Below are positions 1-8,063 of a stretch of DNA of 45,351 bases, one piece after another; the first letter of the stretch is position 1, and each line of letters opens with the position of its first letter. Below the pieces are notes generated by a model that was not told the origin of the DNA, ran no database searches, and saw nothing but the letters and a program-made list of their open reading frames with translations. Origin of the DNA: Pseudomonadota bacterium (lineage in GTDB: Bacteria; Bdellovibrionota; Bacteriovoracia; Bacteriovoracales; Bacteriovoracaceae); assembly GCA_027487685.1 (NCBI GenBank), contig JAIYDC010000072.1:1-45351 (forward strand). Reading direction: 5' to 3'. The translations under genes and the position numbers were made by a program.

Positions 1-47
1 AACTTACTCGCCGTGATAGCTCTGCGAATGGAATTATACTGGAGACG

Positions 48-215
48 TTACCCAATTACCTGGAAGAGTGCTTTGCCAGGGCCAGAAACCGAATTTACAC
101 ATAAATTTTGACAGCACCCTCTAGTACCTTTCGAATCGTATTTAACATTCCATCTTATTCCAGCAAAAGCATTTGAAGTTAAAATAATTAGTAGCATTAA
201 TAAAAGTATTTTCAT
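48..215 (-). CDS. small secreted Cys-containing protein (55 aa)
   Basis: A 55-codon frame starts with ATG at 215-213 behind a strong Shine-Dalgarno sequence (AAAGGAGG, six bases upstream) and ends at the TAA at 50-48. Residues 1-18 form a clear signal peptide (Lys-2, a run of Leu/Ile, then NAFA before Gly-19). The mature part is about 37 residues with three cysteines (CCQNLC). It uses AT-rich codons, unlike its neighbours to the right. I do not recognise a family. The RBS and signal peptide are direct evidence of a gene; export to the periplasm or medium is inferred. Confidence 0.6.
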   Translation of the reverse strand: MKILLLMLLIILTSNAFAGIRWNVKYDSKGTRGCCQNLCVNSVSGPGKALFQVIG

Positions 216-315
216 AAATCCTCCTTTAGATTTAGTTGATCATACAGAAACTTTTTTTGATGGATTATTTTTTGTAATTTATTCAACCCGTGTATGAGTG
301 CTAGGCGACTTGAAG

Positions 316-364
316 GTAACTGCTCAGGAAAGTGTTGTTGTACAACACTTTCCTGAGCAGTTAC
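316..364. repeat. perfect 23-bp inverted repeat, 3-nt loop
   Basis: Bases 316-338 are exactly the reverse complement of bases 342-364, leaving a 3-nt centre (TGT). It lies between two divergent genes (starts at 215 minus and 469 plus) and at the edge of an AT-rich stretch. There is no T-run on either side, so a simple rho-independent terminator is unlikely. It could be an operator, a processed RNA hairpin or a mobile-element remnant. Confidence 0.85.
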
Positions 365-468
365 GCGGCTTCCGTCAAATCCTTTGACACCCCTGAATTG
401 GATACAACAGTCCCTCCGCGACGGAGAACTCCCTCTATAATGGAGCGAATTACCTCGTGAGGACTCAT

Positions 469-1872
469 ATGAAATCATCGCCCCTCTTTTTCCTCGGCCT
501 GATCGCCCTCGCCCAGAGCTGTGGCGGCTCTGGCGGCCCGAGCAAGGTCAACCGGGACATCGTCTTAGGCGCCTTCTACGACACGGCCTCCAGCGGCACC
601 TTTGACCCGCAGCTCGTCCGAAACCTCCCTCAGGAAGTCGACCTCAGCGCGGACCTCACCCCGGTAAAAGACCAGTCCAACCGCGGCACCTGCACCTTTT
701 TTTCTTCCATCGCCCTCGCGGAGGCAACGATCAAGAAGGATCAAAAGCGCGAGGTAAACCTGTCGGAGGAGTACCTCGTGGCAGTGACAAAAAAAGACGA
801 TGACGAGGACGAGATCGAGTACGAGTTCGAGGACTTAGGATATAGCGAGGGCTCGTTCTCAGACTTTAACATCGACATGCTAATTGAGCGCGGGGCGCTC
901 CTCGAGAGCGACTGGCCCTACCGGCCTTCGTCGTTCGATCGAGGATTCCCCTGTGAAAAATACGCCTCCCGGAAGCTCGAGGCGCCCGGTAGCTGTTTCT
1001 TCGTCCTTCCACCCGAAGCTCACGTCCTGGCCCGGCGTGTCGATGGCAAGAACTTCGAGAAGATTAAGCTCCCATCGAACACGAACGAACTCATCCGCTT
1101 CCTCGCCCTGGAAAGGAGGCCCGTTATCGTGGCTCTTCCGGTAAACCACAACGGCTGGGGAAGAGATGGAGTCATCAGACATGACGAGAACCTACACCGT
1201 CAATGCCTCAACAGACCCGAAGATTGCGGGAGGCACGAGGTCCTCATCTACGGTTATGATCTCTCAAGAAAGGTGTTCTTAATCAAAAACAGCTGGGGAA
1301 AAAGCTGGGGGAAGAACGGCTTCGGCGAGATCGACATCGCCGCCGTCGACAAGTACGCCGACATGGATGAGTTAATTTCCCTCAAATTACGCTCCCCGCT
1401 CCAGATCCCGCAGGATCTCGCCGCACAGGAGGCCTCGGTACAATCTTTCAACGTGAAGGCCCGGGAGACCTCAGACGGTGCCATCGAGGTTGCACTCCAG
1501 GGCCAGGTCCAGAATACACGTTGGCAGGTATTATTTGTTAGCAGCGGCCTCGCCAGGATTACTTCGCCGGAGACGCCTCAGTTGAGCAATACGGAGATGA
1601 TCAAGCTCACGTCAGAGGAAGACCACTTCGGAGACCCCTTCGTACGGGTGAAGCTCTATGAAAACATCGATGGGGTCAAAGACGCGATTTCCTGGAATGG
1701 TCCCGCCGCGACCATCTCAAGTAACCTCGTCAAAACGACCACAGCTCAGGTGGCCCTCTCTTCAGAGCGGAGCATGATAACGATGAGGACAGTGCTCGCC
1801 GTACACACGGACACGGAGCGGTTTAAGTTGTTGAGGCTGGTCTTCCACCCACTCGAGAAGGCGGCACCGTAA
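469..1872 (+). CDS. secreted papain-family (C1) cysteine peptidase, probable lipoprotein
   Basis: This 467-residue protein has a short hydrophobic signal ending in LAQSC, a loose lipobox, so it may be lipid-anchored. A papain-type catalytic set is readable: Q69 in the oxyanion motif DQSNRGTC, nucleophile C75, H256 in HEVLIYGY and N274 in KNSWGKSWG. The last 150 residues or so are an extra beta-rich-looking tail of unknown role. The frame is open from GTG at 457, but GAGGA at 459-463 is correctly spaced for the ATG at 469, which gives a proper signal peptide. A TATAAT at 436-441 may be the -10 box, though no good -35 is visible. The next gene, another secreted peptidase, follows 32 bp downstream and is probably co-transcribed. 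Confidence 0.85.
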   Translation: MKSSPLFFLGLIALAQSCGGSGGPSKVNRDIVLGAFYDTASSGTFDPQLVRNLPQEVDLSADLTPVKDQSNRGTCTFFSSIALAEATIKKDQKREVNLSEEYLVAVTKKDDDEDEIEYEFEDLGYSEGSFSDFNIDMLIERGALLESDWPYRPSSFDRGFPCEKYASRKLEAPGSCFFVLPPEAHVLARRVDGKNFEKIKLPSNTNELIRFLALERRPVIVALPVNHNGWGRDGVIRHDENLHRQCLNRPEDCGRHEVLIYGYDLSRKVFLIKNSWGKSWGKNGFGEIDIAAVDKYADMDELISLKLRSPLQIPQDLAAQEASVQSFNVKARETSDGAIEVALQGQVQNTRWQVLFVSSGLARITSPETPQLSNTEMIKLTSEEDHFGDPFVRVKLYENIDGVKDAISWNGPAATISSNLVKTTTAQVALSSERSMITMRTVLAVHTDTERFKLLRLVFHPLEKAAP

Positions 1873-1904
1873 ACGGGGCACAGTCTAAGAGAATAGGAAC
1901 TGAA

Positions 1905-3119
1905 ATGAATAGCTCCCCGGCCCTAGTCCTTATATTCGCAAGCCTCCTCCCCCTGACGGTCTCTGCAGTGACTTGCCAGGAAAAACACTTGGAACTACGA
2001 GCGGTGGGTTCCGTTTGTGCAGATTGGGCGGCCAACCGGAATGTTGTCCTTACTACTTATGAAGATGGCTCGAAACTTTACAATCCTGCAATCCTCAATC
2101 AAGTCAAAGAATCTGTCGCCACAACCGAGACTCCGGACAGAGCACTCCTTACCTCATTCAGAGGTTTCGTGGATGAGATCAAGTCACGAATGATTGACCA
2201 AATTCGAACTCAATCGTCTCCCGAAAATATGAACGGACATCAACTTTTTCTCCTCCATCGCTTGAACACTCTTAACATTAAGATTGAACATATTGCCTGC
2301 GATTATCCGTTCAATGCTAGTTACCAAGCGGCCCCTCACACCCTAATAATTTGCCCCTTCGTTACCCGTCTGCCCAAAGAGGCAGCACTCGGTCTGATCG
2401 CCCATGAGCTAGGCCACATGGCCGATCCCTGTAACTATATTGATGTGTATTCGTTCTCAGACAAGATCAAGTCACAGGCGGAGAATCGAACGGCTCAGAA
2501 GCGCCTCATCACAAAAGAAATTCAGAATTGCCTCACGGACGTGCCGGCAGATCAGGTTCGCGAGCTTTCCATCTGGGCAACCGGCAACACTCGATTGGCC
2601 GCTCAGGCCTTTACCGTTTTTGCTTCAGATCATACCTCACGGAGAATACTTACTGAAAGGCTGGTCACTTGCGGGGTCGCGAAAGCGCCCGTCATTCTTG
2701 CCCCAAAAAAATACGAAGGATCGCCTTATCTTTCGATGATCAGTTGTGTCTCCGAAAAGTACCCACTACCGGGAACTCCAACTCCTGTTACAGGTTCTTC
2801 CGACATCGGGAGTTCAGCAGTAGTGTGTGATTCTCTGACCCCACAAGTGAAGGAGACTGTTGCTGATTACATTGGATCTTCTCTGACGGCGTTTGCTCTT
2901 AACAAAGGTCTCGCATCTGGATCAAGCCGTGGGGACCTGGTCGGATATTTTTTCAATTCCGTTCATTGCGATGAAAAGGACAGAGAAAATTCTGGCTATG
3001 CCCAGAGTTCGATTCGCATGAACATCTTCCTTCAGCCGGGCAAAACTCGTGCGGCTGTTGGTTGTACGGGAGAAGTTGCGAAAGAATGCACGATCCCGGC
3101 GGCGCTTCTAGGAGAATAA
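1905..3119 (+). CDS. secreted putative zinc metallopeptidase with HELGH motif
   Basis: The protein has 404 residues and a signal peptide (residues 1-20, cleavage near VSA). Residues 163-171 read GLIAHELGH, the HExxH zinc-binding motif, with His-167 and His-171 as ligands and Glu-168 as general base by analogy with zincins. The third ligand is not obvious, so the family is not assigned. Several cysteines suggest disulfides after export. The gene follows the C1 peptidase with a 32-bp gap and probably shares its transcript. An inverted repeat overlapping the stop codon may end the operon. Protease activity is inferred from one motif only. Confidence 0.65.
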   Translation: MNSSPALVLIFASLLPLTVSAVTCQEKHLELRAVGSVCADWAANRNVVLTTYEDGSKLYNPAILNQVKESVATTETPDRALLTSFRGFVDEIKSRMIDQIRTQSSPENMNGHQLFLLHRLNTLNIKIEHIACDYPFNASYQAAPHTLIICPFVTRLPKEAALGLIAHELGHMADPCNYIDVYSFSDKIKSQAENRTAQKRLITKEIQNCLTDVPADQVRELSIWATGNTRLAAQAFTVFASDHTSRRILTERLVTCGVAKAPVILAPKKYEGSPYLSMISCVSEKYPLPGTPTPVTGSSDIGSSAVVCDSLTPQVKETVADYIGSSLTAFALNKGLASGSSRGDLVGYFFNSVHCDEKDRENSGYAQSSIRMNIFLQPGKTRAAVGCTGEVAKECTIPAALLGE

Positions 3120-3134
3120 TCCCTGAAGCGCTTT
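3102..3134 (+). terminator. probable terminator after the peptidase pair
   Basis: GCGCTTC (3102-3108) pairs with GAAGCGC (3125-3131) across a 16-nt loop that contains the stop codon at 3117-3119. The 3' side continues with TTT. The stem is short and the U-tract minimal. Confidence 0.4.
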
Positions 3135-3424
3135 ACTCGAGTTTCGAGCGTTGTTGCCTATTACTCTCCGACATGGAATTACCACATTACCCGACCCAAA
3201 CTGCCCTCTTTTGATGGTGTTGAATTACAGAATAAGTTAACAATTAAAGCTTTTTAACCGATCGTGAATCGACGGGAACCATGCCATTGGCTTCGTTCTC
3301 GGATGAGTTGGCGAATCTGTTCCTTTGAAGTTTCATATCCGAAACATGAAGACCTTCTCCTCAACACCAATCTACAGGGTCAGTTTGGGTTCATTTTTCT
3401 TCTTAAACCTCCGATAAAAACACA
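3135..3424. other. intergenic region without recognised gene
   Basis: I see no open frame with a ribosome site here. A short CTCGA/TCGAG inverted repeat lies near 3137-3149. The last 60 bases are T-rich and should contain the promoter of the nucleotidase gene, but no convincing -35/-10 pair could be picked. Confidence 0.4.
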
Positions 3425-4978
3425 ATGATACGGGCCATGACTCTGATAGTACTTCTGTTCTTTTCCATCACCGCGCTGGCCCAGCGCCTCATCATTCTTC
3501 ATACCAACGATCATCACGGCCATTTCATGCCGGACCGAAACGGTAACCATGGCCTTGCCGCTCAAGCGACCCTAGTCCGTCAGATTCGCGAGGAGGCCCG
3601 TGCAACAGGTGCCCAGGTTCTTGTTCTTTCTGGCGGTGACATCAATACTGGTGCACCGGAGTCGAACATGGCGCGCGCGCGTCCAGACATTGAGGCCATG
3701 AATCGCATCGGTTACGACGCCATGGTGGTTGGAAACCACGAATTCGACTTCCCCCCCGAGGTTCTTAGAGAGCAGCAGCGCCTCGCAAAATTTCCATTCC
3801 TTGGGGCCAACGTCCAACGCGCAGATGGGAGCGCGGCCTTCACCCCTCACATCACTCGAGAGATCGCGGGTAAGCGTGTGGCCATCGTCGGTTTCACAAC
3901 GACAGAGACGCCGCACAAGTCTTCACCTGCATACCGCGAAGGTCTTACGTGGGTGGAACCAGACCGAAACCTAGTCCGCAAGCTTCGCCGTAACCACGAT
4001 ATGGTTATAGGTCTCTCGCATCTTGGGTATTATCAGAATGAGGCCCCAAATCTCCGGCACATCGGGGACGAGGGACTTGCAAGGAGAATTCCGGAGCTTG
4101 ACCTCATCGTAGGTGCTCACACCCACTCAGAGCTGCGCGAACCGGTTCGAATCGGTGAAACGGCGATTGTCCAGGCCCGTGCCGAAGGACATTTTGTAGG
4201 ACGGGTGGACGTCGACCTTAGCGGCTCCAGGCCCGTGATAAAGAATTATCAGCTGCTCCCTGTCCGAAACCTTCCCCAAGACCCAGAGATTCGTCAAATT
4301 ACGGAGACCTATTTAGCACAGTCAGAGGAACAGCTAAGGCGACGAGTGGGGACGATCCAAGGAGAGTTTCCAGGAGGAAGAACTCTTGGCGCCACGGATG
4401 CTCCCCTTGGAAATCTGGTCGCTGAGGCAACTCGTTTGGCAGCAAACGCTGACATTTCCATCAGCACCGCTCGAGGACTCCGCGCGGGCCTGCCCACGGG
4501 AGAGGTGACTTACCGGGACGTCCTAAGCGTTTCCCCTTTTGGCAATACCATCACGCAGGCGGACCTAAATGGACAGGATCTTTGGCGGATGGTTGAACTC
4601 ATAAAGAAGAACTACCTTACGAATCCAAATGATAACATGTTCTTTTCCCGAGGCATCGAGATCGAATTCGAGAATAACCGGATAAAGGCCATTCGGCTAA
4701 ACGGTGTTGAAGTCCCGAACGCTCCCACGGGGCGCTACCGGGTTGCTACTAGAGACTACCTACCTGATGTGGTTTCTGACTTTGCATTCATCCGAAATAA
4801 CCCGACCTACACTTATACGGGGATCACCGAAGTAGAGGCCATCGAGGGCTATTTCCGAAGGCACCCGGTCGTACGGGCGGATCAAATGCGGCACGGAAAT
4901 TTCAGGACCACAGGAACAAGCCCCTGCACCTCTGCGCTACAGCAGCTCCTCCTATCGGTTCAGGCACCGAATCGTTAG
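3425..4978 (+). CDS. secreted 5'-nucleotidase / UshA-type metallophosphoesterase
   Basis: The 517-residue protein has a signal peptide ending at ALAQ and the two-domain layout of UshA-like enzymes. The N-terminal calcineurin-like phosphoesterase part (about residues 20-240) shows the metal-site motifs HTNDHHGH, SGGD, VGNHEFD, a His in GLSHLG and GAHTHSE. The C-terminal 5'-nucleotidase domain (about 300-490) contains PLGNLVAEA and a VSPFGN stretch. Such enzymes hydrolyse extracellular nucleotides or UDP-sugars in the periplasm; the substrate here cannot be told. The RBS is weak, and a second ATG four codons on is possible. In a predator this would suit nucleotide scavenging, which is inference. 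Confidence 0.88.
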   Translation: MIRAMTLIVLLFFSITALAQRLIILHTNDHHGHFMPDRNGNHGLAAQATLVRQIREEARATGAQVLVLSGGDINTGAPESNMARARPDIEAMNRIGYDAMVVGNHEFDFPPEVLREQQRLAKFPFLGANVQRADGSAAFTPHITREIAGKRVAIVGFTTTETPHKSSPAYREGLTWVEPDRNLVRKLRRNHDMVIGLSHLGYYQNEAPNLRHIGDEGLARRIPELDLIVGAHTHSELREPVRIGETAIVQARAEGHFVGRVDVDLSGSRPVIKNYQLLPVRNLPQDPEIRQITETYLAQSEEQLRRRVGTIQGEFPGGRTLGATDAPLGNLVAEATRLAANADISISTARGLRAGLPTGEVTYRDVLSVSPFGNTITQADLNGQDLWRMVELIKKNYLTNPNDNMFFSRGIEIEFENNRIKAIRLNGVEVPNAPTGRYRVATRDYLPDVVSDFAFIRNNPTYTYTGITEVEAIEGYFRRHPVVRADQMRHGNFRTTGTSPCTSALQQLLLSVQAPNR

Positions 4979-5400
4979 GGGGAAGACTAAAACTACCAAG
5001 AAAAACCAAGTACGTTGGGCCACTACTCCCGAGTAAAGTCCTCCGTCTCGCGGTGGCGGATGAAAGTTGGTCGGATTCACCGGTGTAATTGTACCGGCCA
5101 AAAGTTAATCCAACTCCTGGCCACTTATAAATCTCTTGTGAAACTGATAGCATCGCAAGACTTTGATTAACGGCACGTACCACATTTAAACTTCTCCTCA
5201 TTCCCACGAAGGTCACATCTTGTTGAAATTTGATCTGTTGTAGAGAAAAGAATAAACGAGTCCTCCTGTTGCTCTCCAAGAAATCACTATTCGGATGAAA
5301 TCAATTCCTCCCCCGTAACTAACGGATGTGGTAATCTAACGACAAGCTTCTCAGAGATAAAATAATTTGAACTCGCTAACTGCGAATAGCTGGAGGATCA
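4979..5400. other. long intergenic region, no gene supported
   Basis: Open frames here, including a 125-codon one on the minus strand (4902-5279) running into the nucleotidase 3' end, lack an RBS and a plausible protein. The region holds a small CCGGT/ACCGG inverted repeat near 5079-5098. AT-rich sequence before 5400 probably includes the promoter of the next gene. I see no tRNA or other structured RNA. Confidence 0.4.
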
Positions 5401-5643
5401 ATGAAAGTATTATTTTTCGCGCTCACTATTTTTTCTTTATCGAGCTTTGCCCAGACCCCGGACAAGATCGAGGACAGAAGGGACCGCAGAGAGGATAGAA
5501 GGGATGCTCGTGAGGATGTGAGAGATGGCAAATCTAACAATGGCCGACGTGATAGAATGGAAGATCGCAGAGACCGTCGAGAGGACCGAAGAGATAGCCG
5601 GGAAGATCGAAGAGAAAATCGCCGAGAAAGACGCCGCAAATAG
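5401..5643 (+). CDS. small secreted protein made of Arg/Asp/Glu repeats
   Basis: This 80-residue protein has a strong RBS (CTGGAGGA, 5 bases before the ATG) and a signal peptide ending SSFAQ at residue 18. Almost the whole mature chain is R, D and E. A 16-residue block, EDRRDRREDRRD followed by A/S and RED, occurs at residues 24-39 and again at 54-69, a 30-residue (90-bp) periodicity. It may form a single charged helix or be disordered. Its purine-rich repeat keeps several other frames open, and those are shadows. Function is unknown. A role in binding polyanions or surface charge would be guesswork. Confidence 0.75.
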   Translation: MKVLFFALTIFSLSSFAQTPDKIEDRRDRREDRRDAREDVRDGKSNNGRRDRMEDRRDRREDRRDSREDRRENRRERRRK

Positions 5644-5696
5644 GCCCATCGCCGCTCTTGAGCTGGTTCTCTGGCCAATAAAAGAGTCTTCTTATG

Positions 5697-5720
5697 GTAG
5701 GGGAGGGAGACCTCCCCTAC
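5697..5720. terminator. 10-bp hairpin with GAGA loop between convergent genes
   Basis: GTAGGGGAGG (5697-5706) pairs perfectly with CCTCCCCTAC (5711-5720) across the tetraloop GAGA. It lies between the plus gene ending at 5643 and the minus gene ending at 5730, where a shared terminator is expected. Neither side has a good T-run. Confidence 0.45.
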
Positions 5721-5729
5721 TCCACTCAA

Positions 5730-6434
5730 TTAAAATCTCAACGTCACAGTGGTCATCCAAACGTGAGCATTTCGATCTCTCGTTGCTCCGTGAACATAGT
5801 TATTCATGTAACCTGATTCAACCATATGCTGATCATTTTCCCCGAAGAAGTACGCGGGACCGATGAAAGCGCGGTTTTGATCAAACCCCGCTTTAAGGAC
5901 AGGCGCATGACTTTCACGGCTTGGTTTGATTGAATTGGTATTGTAAAAATACTCATCCCAGATCGCTATGGCCCAGGGAGAATCATTGAATTTGTACTGC
6001 GCACGGAACTGATGCCTGACCCGAGTCGATGCCTCATCGTCATGACGGAACATACGCTGTTCAACACGTGTGCGATTGCTCAAGCGCCAATTCCCAAAAT
6101 CATACACGTGTGAAAGCTGCAGGAAGGGACGGTCTTCATGCTGATTTTTAGAGGGAAACTTCGAATCTTGGCGGTCATTCCAAGTCATGAATCCATAGCC
6201 GGCCCAGGCCGTAAGGCCGTGGCCAATGTTGCGGCCAATTGCCCCGCGGTGAAGAGTGACTCCATTGTATTTTGAATAGTCAAAAAAGCGTGGCTGGTAT
6301 TCAGCATACGCGATCCAGTTCTCATCTAGCTTGACGAAAGCGTTAACGTTGATCCACGTTTGTTCATCGGTGTAAGTATGAGCTCCCGCAGAAACTGAAC
6401 TTACCAAGATTGCACAGGCCAGAACCTTTTTCAT
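5730..6434 (-). CDS. DUF2490-like outer-membrane barrel protein
   Basis: The 234-residue protein begins with a signal peptide (MKKVLACAILVSSVSAGA). The rest alternates aromatic and polar residues with repeated W, Y, R and F near strand ends, and it ends VTLRF with a C-terminal Phe, the usual outer-membrane barrel signature. Phrases such as WIAYAEYQPRF and LSNRTRVEQR resemble the DUF2490 family. The frame is open from 6452, but AAGGATCG precedes the ATG at 6434, where the signal peptide begins. Function is unknown; it is probably a pore or structural barrel. Confidence 0.7.
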   Translation of the reverse strand: MKKVLACAILVSSVSAGAHTYTDEQTWINVNAFVKLDENWIAYAEYQPRFFDYSKYNGVTLHRGAIGRNIGHGLTAWAGYGFMTWNDRQDSKFPSKNQHEDRPFLQLSHVYDFGNWRLSNRTRVEQRMFRHDDEASTRVRHQFRAQYKFNDSPWAIAIWDEYFYNTNSIKPSRESHAPVLKAGFDQNRAFIGPAYFFGENDQHMVESGYMNNYVHGATRDRNAHVWMTTVTLRF

Positions 6435-6540
6435 CTTTCGATCCTTTGTCATCCAATTGGACTTAGTTTATCCACTAGAGAGCAGAGATCAACACCAACA
6501 TCATTTATTATTGTTAATGCCATCAGATGAAAAACAAGCG

Positions 6541-7533
6541 TCAGAGGTCGAGACTGAGGGACTGATGAATCTGCCGCCGGCGCTTGTTGTAGGCCTTAGT
6601 CATGGATATATCACTGTGACCTACGAAGTCGGCCACACGCTCAAGAGCATGGCCTTTATCGAGCAGCATACCGATAACAGTAGACCGGGCGGAGTGGATT
6701 GTAATATTGCCACGGACACCGATTTTTTTGGCGTAACGCTTGATAATGTAATTCAAGGTTTTAGGGTCGAGTGCTTTGTTCACATTATTTTTCGTCGCCC
6801 GAAAAATAAAATCTTCAGGTTCCATTCTATGGCCAGCGGCGTGGGCCCAGCGAAGGTAGGCACCAAGAGCATCTTCGGCCTTCGGGTTCAGAGGGGTGGC
6901 CATTTCGCGGGCCCCCTTAGCGAGGTAGCGGATCACAGTAAAGCCGCTGTCTTCGGCAAGGTTCTTGAACCGGAGATTGGATACCTCCCGGTGGCGCATT
7001 CCCGTGGTAAAAAAAAGCATCAAGATGGCGCGATGGAGAAGGCCCGCAGGCCGCGAATCGTCGATGGCCTCCAAGAGACGGACGACTTCCTCGTCTGAGA
7101 GGTCCTGAGTCTTCACCTCTTTAGGGATACTGAAGCGTTTGACTCTCCCAACCGGATTTTTTTCTACAAGCTCCTGATCCATCAGGTAATCATAAAAGGA
7201 CCAGAGTGTGGCCAGGGTGCGGTTCACACTTCTGGGGGCATGATCCGTCCGAAGGAGCTCATCTTTAAAGGCCACCACATGGGCGTGCTCGACCTTAAGT
7301 TCATTCAGCCCCAGGAAGCGCTCCTCAAGGAACCCCAGAAATTTCCTGAGGTCTCGAGTGTAAGCGTCACGGGTATGAACAGAAGAGAAATTATGTATAA
7401 ATCCGAAGTAGATCTTGTTTCTATCAAACGGCGCCGTCCGGGTGAGCTGGAAGTCCGAAAATGAGCTCACGCCACTCAAAACACTACCCCCCGGTTGTCC
7501 TTCCAATCCAGGCAAAATGACAGGATCGCCCAT
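6541..7533 (-). CDS. tyrosine recombinase / integrase
   Basis: The 330-residue frame has an N-terminal SAM-like core-binding domain (about 50-125, HTRDAYTRDLRKFLGFLEE) and a catalytic domain. All active-site residues are readable: R180 (TTGMRHREV), K206 (YLAKGARE), H280 and R283 (HSAR), H306 (VGHSD) and nucleophile Y315 (TKAYNKRR). It should cut and rejoin DNA through a 3'-phosphotyrosine. It starts 58 bp inside the upstream gene, so translation is probably coupled; the exact start is uncertain because residues 1-30 have no homologous look and TTG/GTG codons lie near 7476. No other phage or transposon gene is nearby, so it could be a Xer-like or solitary integrase. Confidence 0.88.
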   Translation of the reverse strand: MGDPVILPGLEGQPGGSVLSGVSSFSDFQLTRTAPFDRNKIYFGFIHNFSSVHTRDAYTRDLRKFLGFLEERFLGLNELKVEHAHVVAFKDELLRTDHAPRSVNRTLATLWSFYDYLMDQELVEKNPVGRVKRFSIPKEVKTQDLSDEEVVRLLEAIDDSRPAGLLHRAILMLFFTTGMRHREVSNLRFKNLAEDSGFTVIRYLAKGAREMATPLNPKAEDALGAYLRWAHAAGHRMEPEDFIFRATKNNVNKALDPKTLNYIIKRYAKKIGVRGNITIHSARSTVIGMLLDKGHALERVADFVGHSDISMTKAYNKRRRQIHQSLSLDL

Positions 7534-8063
7534 TCTTCTCTAGGAAGGAGCTTTTTCAGGGCCTTGGGTGAGTAGTTAAGAATCTTCAAGAGTAAATGGA
7601 CCTGATCCACCGCCTTGCCGATGGCTTCCTTTTCCCGAGCACTGAGGGCAAGTTTCTCCCCTTTTTTGACCCGACCGCCAAAACCAGAGATGACCTCCTG
7701 AGCACTGGCGAGACTCTCCCTCAAAACACGCAACTGACCCACGCTGCGTTTTTCGTGCTCAATGAAGCGCTCAATAATAAAACGAATCTTACGCCCACGG
7801 CCCTGGATCTTCGGATCGCGGACCACCATGCGGTCGAGAAACTCGACGAACTGAGTGGCCAAACAGACGGTCACATTTTTTGCCCGTTTCTCAACCGGTA
7901 CCACCGGTCTTCCAGGCCTTCGCGCTGCTTTTTTACGGACAACTGATTCTCGCGCGCCTGGCGTGGGCGCAACGAGTTCCTCCCCTACTGGGACACTCGC
8001 ATTCTTTTCCTCTCCGCCCGGTCGGGGCCGGAGCAGTCGCTCTAGAACATTTCTGCTACCCAT
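7476..8063 (-). CDS. ribbon-helix-helix-like DNA-binding protein coupled to the recombinase
   Basis: The protein has 195 residues and an RBS CAGGAG four bases before the ATG. Residues 1-60 are basic, proline-rich and probably disordered. Residues 62-104 (KNVTVCLATQFVEFLDRM... then GRGRKIRFIIERFIE) follow the beta-helix-helix pattern of CopG/Arc-type ribbon-helix-helix proteins, where the short beta strand reads DNA. A charged helical tail follows. The gene overlaps the recombinase by 58 bp, so the two are made together. By analogy with accessory proteins of tyrosine recombinases it may organise the recombination site or autoregulate the operon. The RHH assignment is from pattern only. Confidence 0.65.
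   Translation of the reverse strand: MGSRNVLERLLRPRPGGEEKNASVPVGEELVAPTPGARESVVRKKAARRPGRPVVPVEKRAKNVTVCLATQFVEFLDRMVVRDPKIQGRGRKIRFIIERFIEHEKRSVGQLRVLRESLASAQEVISGFGGRVKKGEKLALSAREKEAIGKAVDQVHLLLKILNYSPKALKKLLPREEWAILSFCLDWKDNRGVVF

Noticed and set aside
212-478. 88-codon minus-strand open frame across the inverted repeat
   Set aside because: It has no RBS, runs through the 23-bp hairpin and overlaps the starts of two better supported genes.
5041-5110. tRNA-like segment
   Set aside because: A GGTCGGATTCACC stretch recalls a T-arm, but no acceptor, D or anticodon arms can be folded around it.
4902-5279. 125-codon minus-strand open frame
   Set aside because: It overlaps the end of the nucleotidase gene, lacks an RBS and reads as low-quality protein.
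5376-5866. Several open frames around the EDRRD gene on both strands
   Set aside because: The purine-rich repeat keeps other frames free of stops; only the 5401-5643 frame has an RBS and signal peptide.
6457-7098. 213-codon plus-strand open frame
   Set aside because: It is antisense to the catalytic domain of the tyrosine recombinase, whose motifs are intact.
6541-8063. Prophage or integrative element
   Set aside because: Only the recombinase and its partner are present; no structural, replication or transfer genes and no flanking direct repeats were seen.
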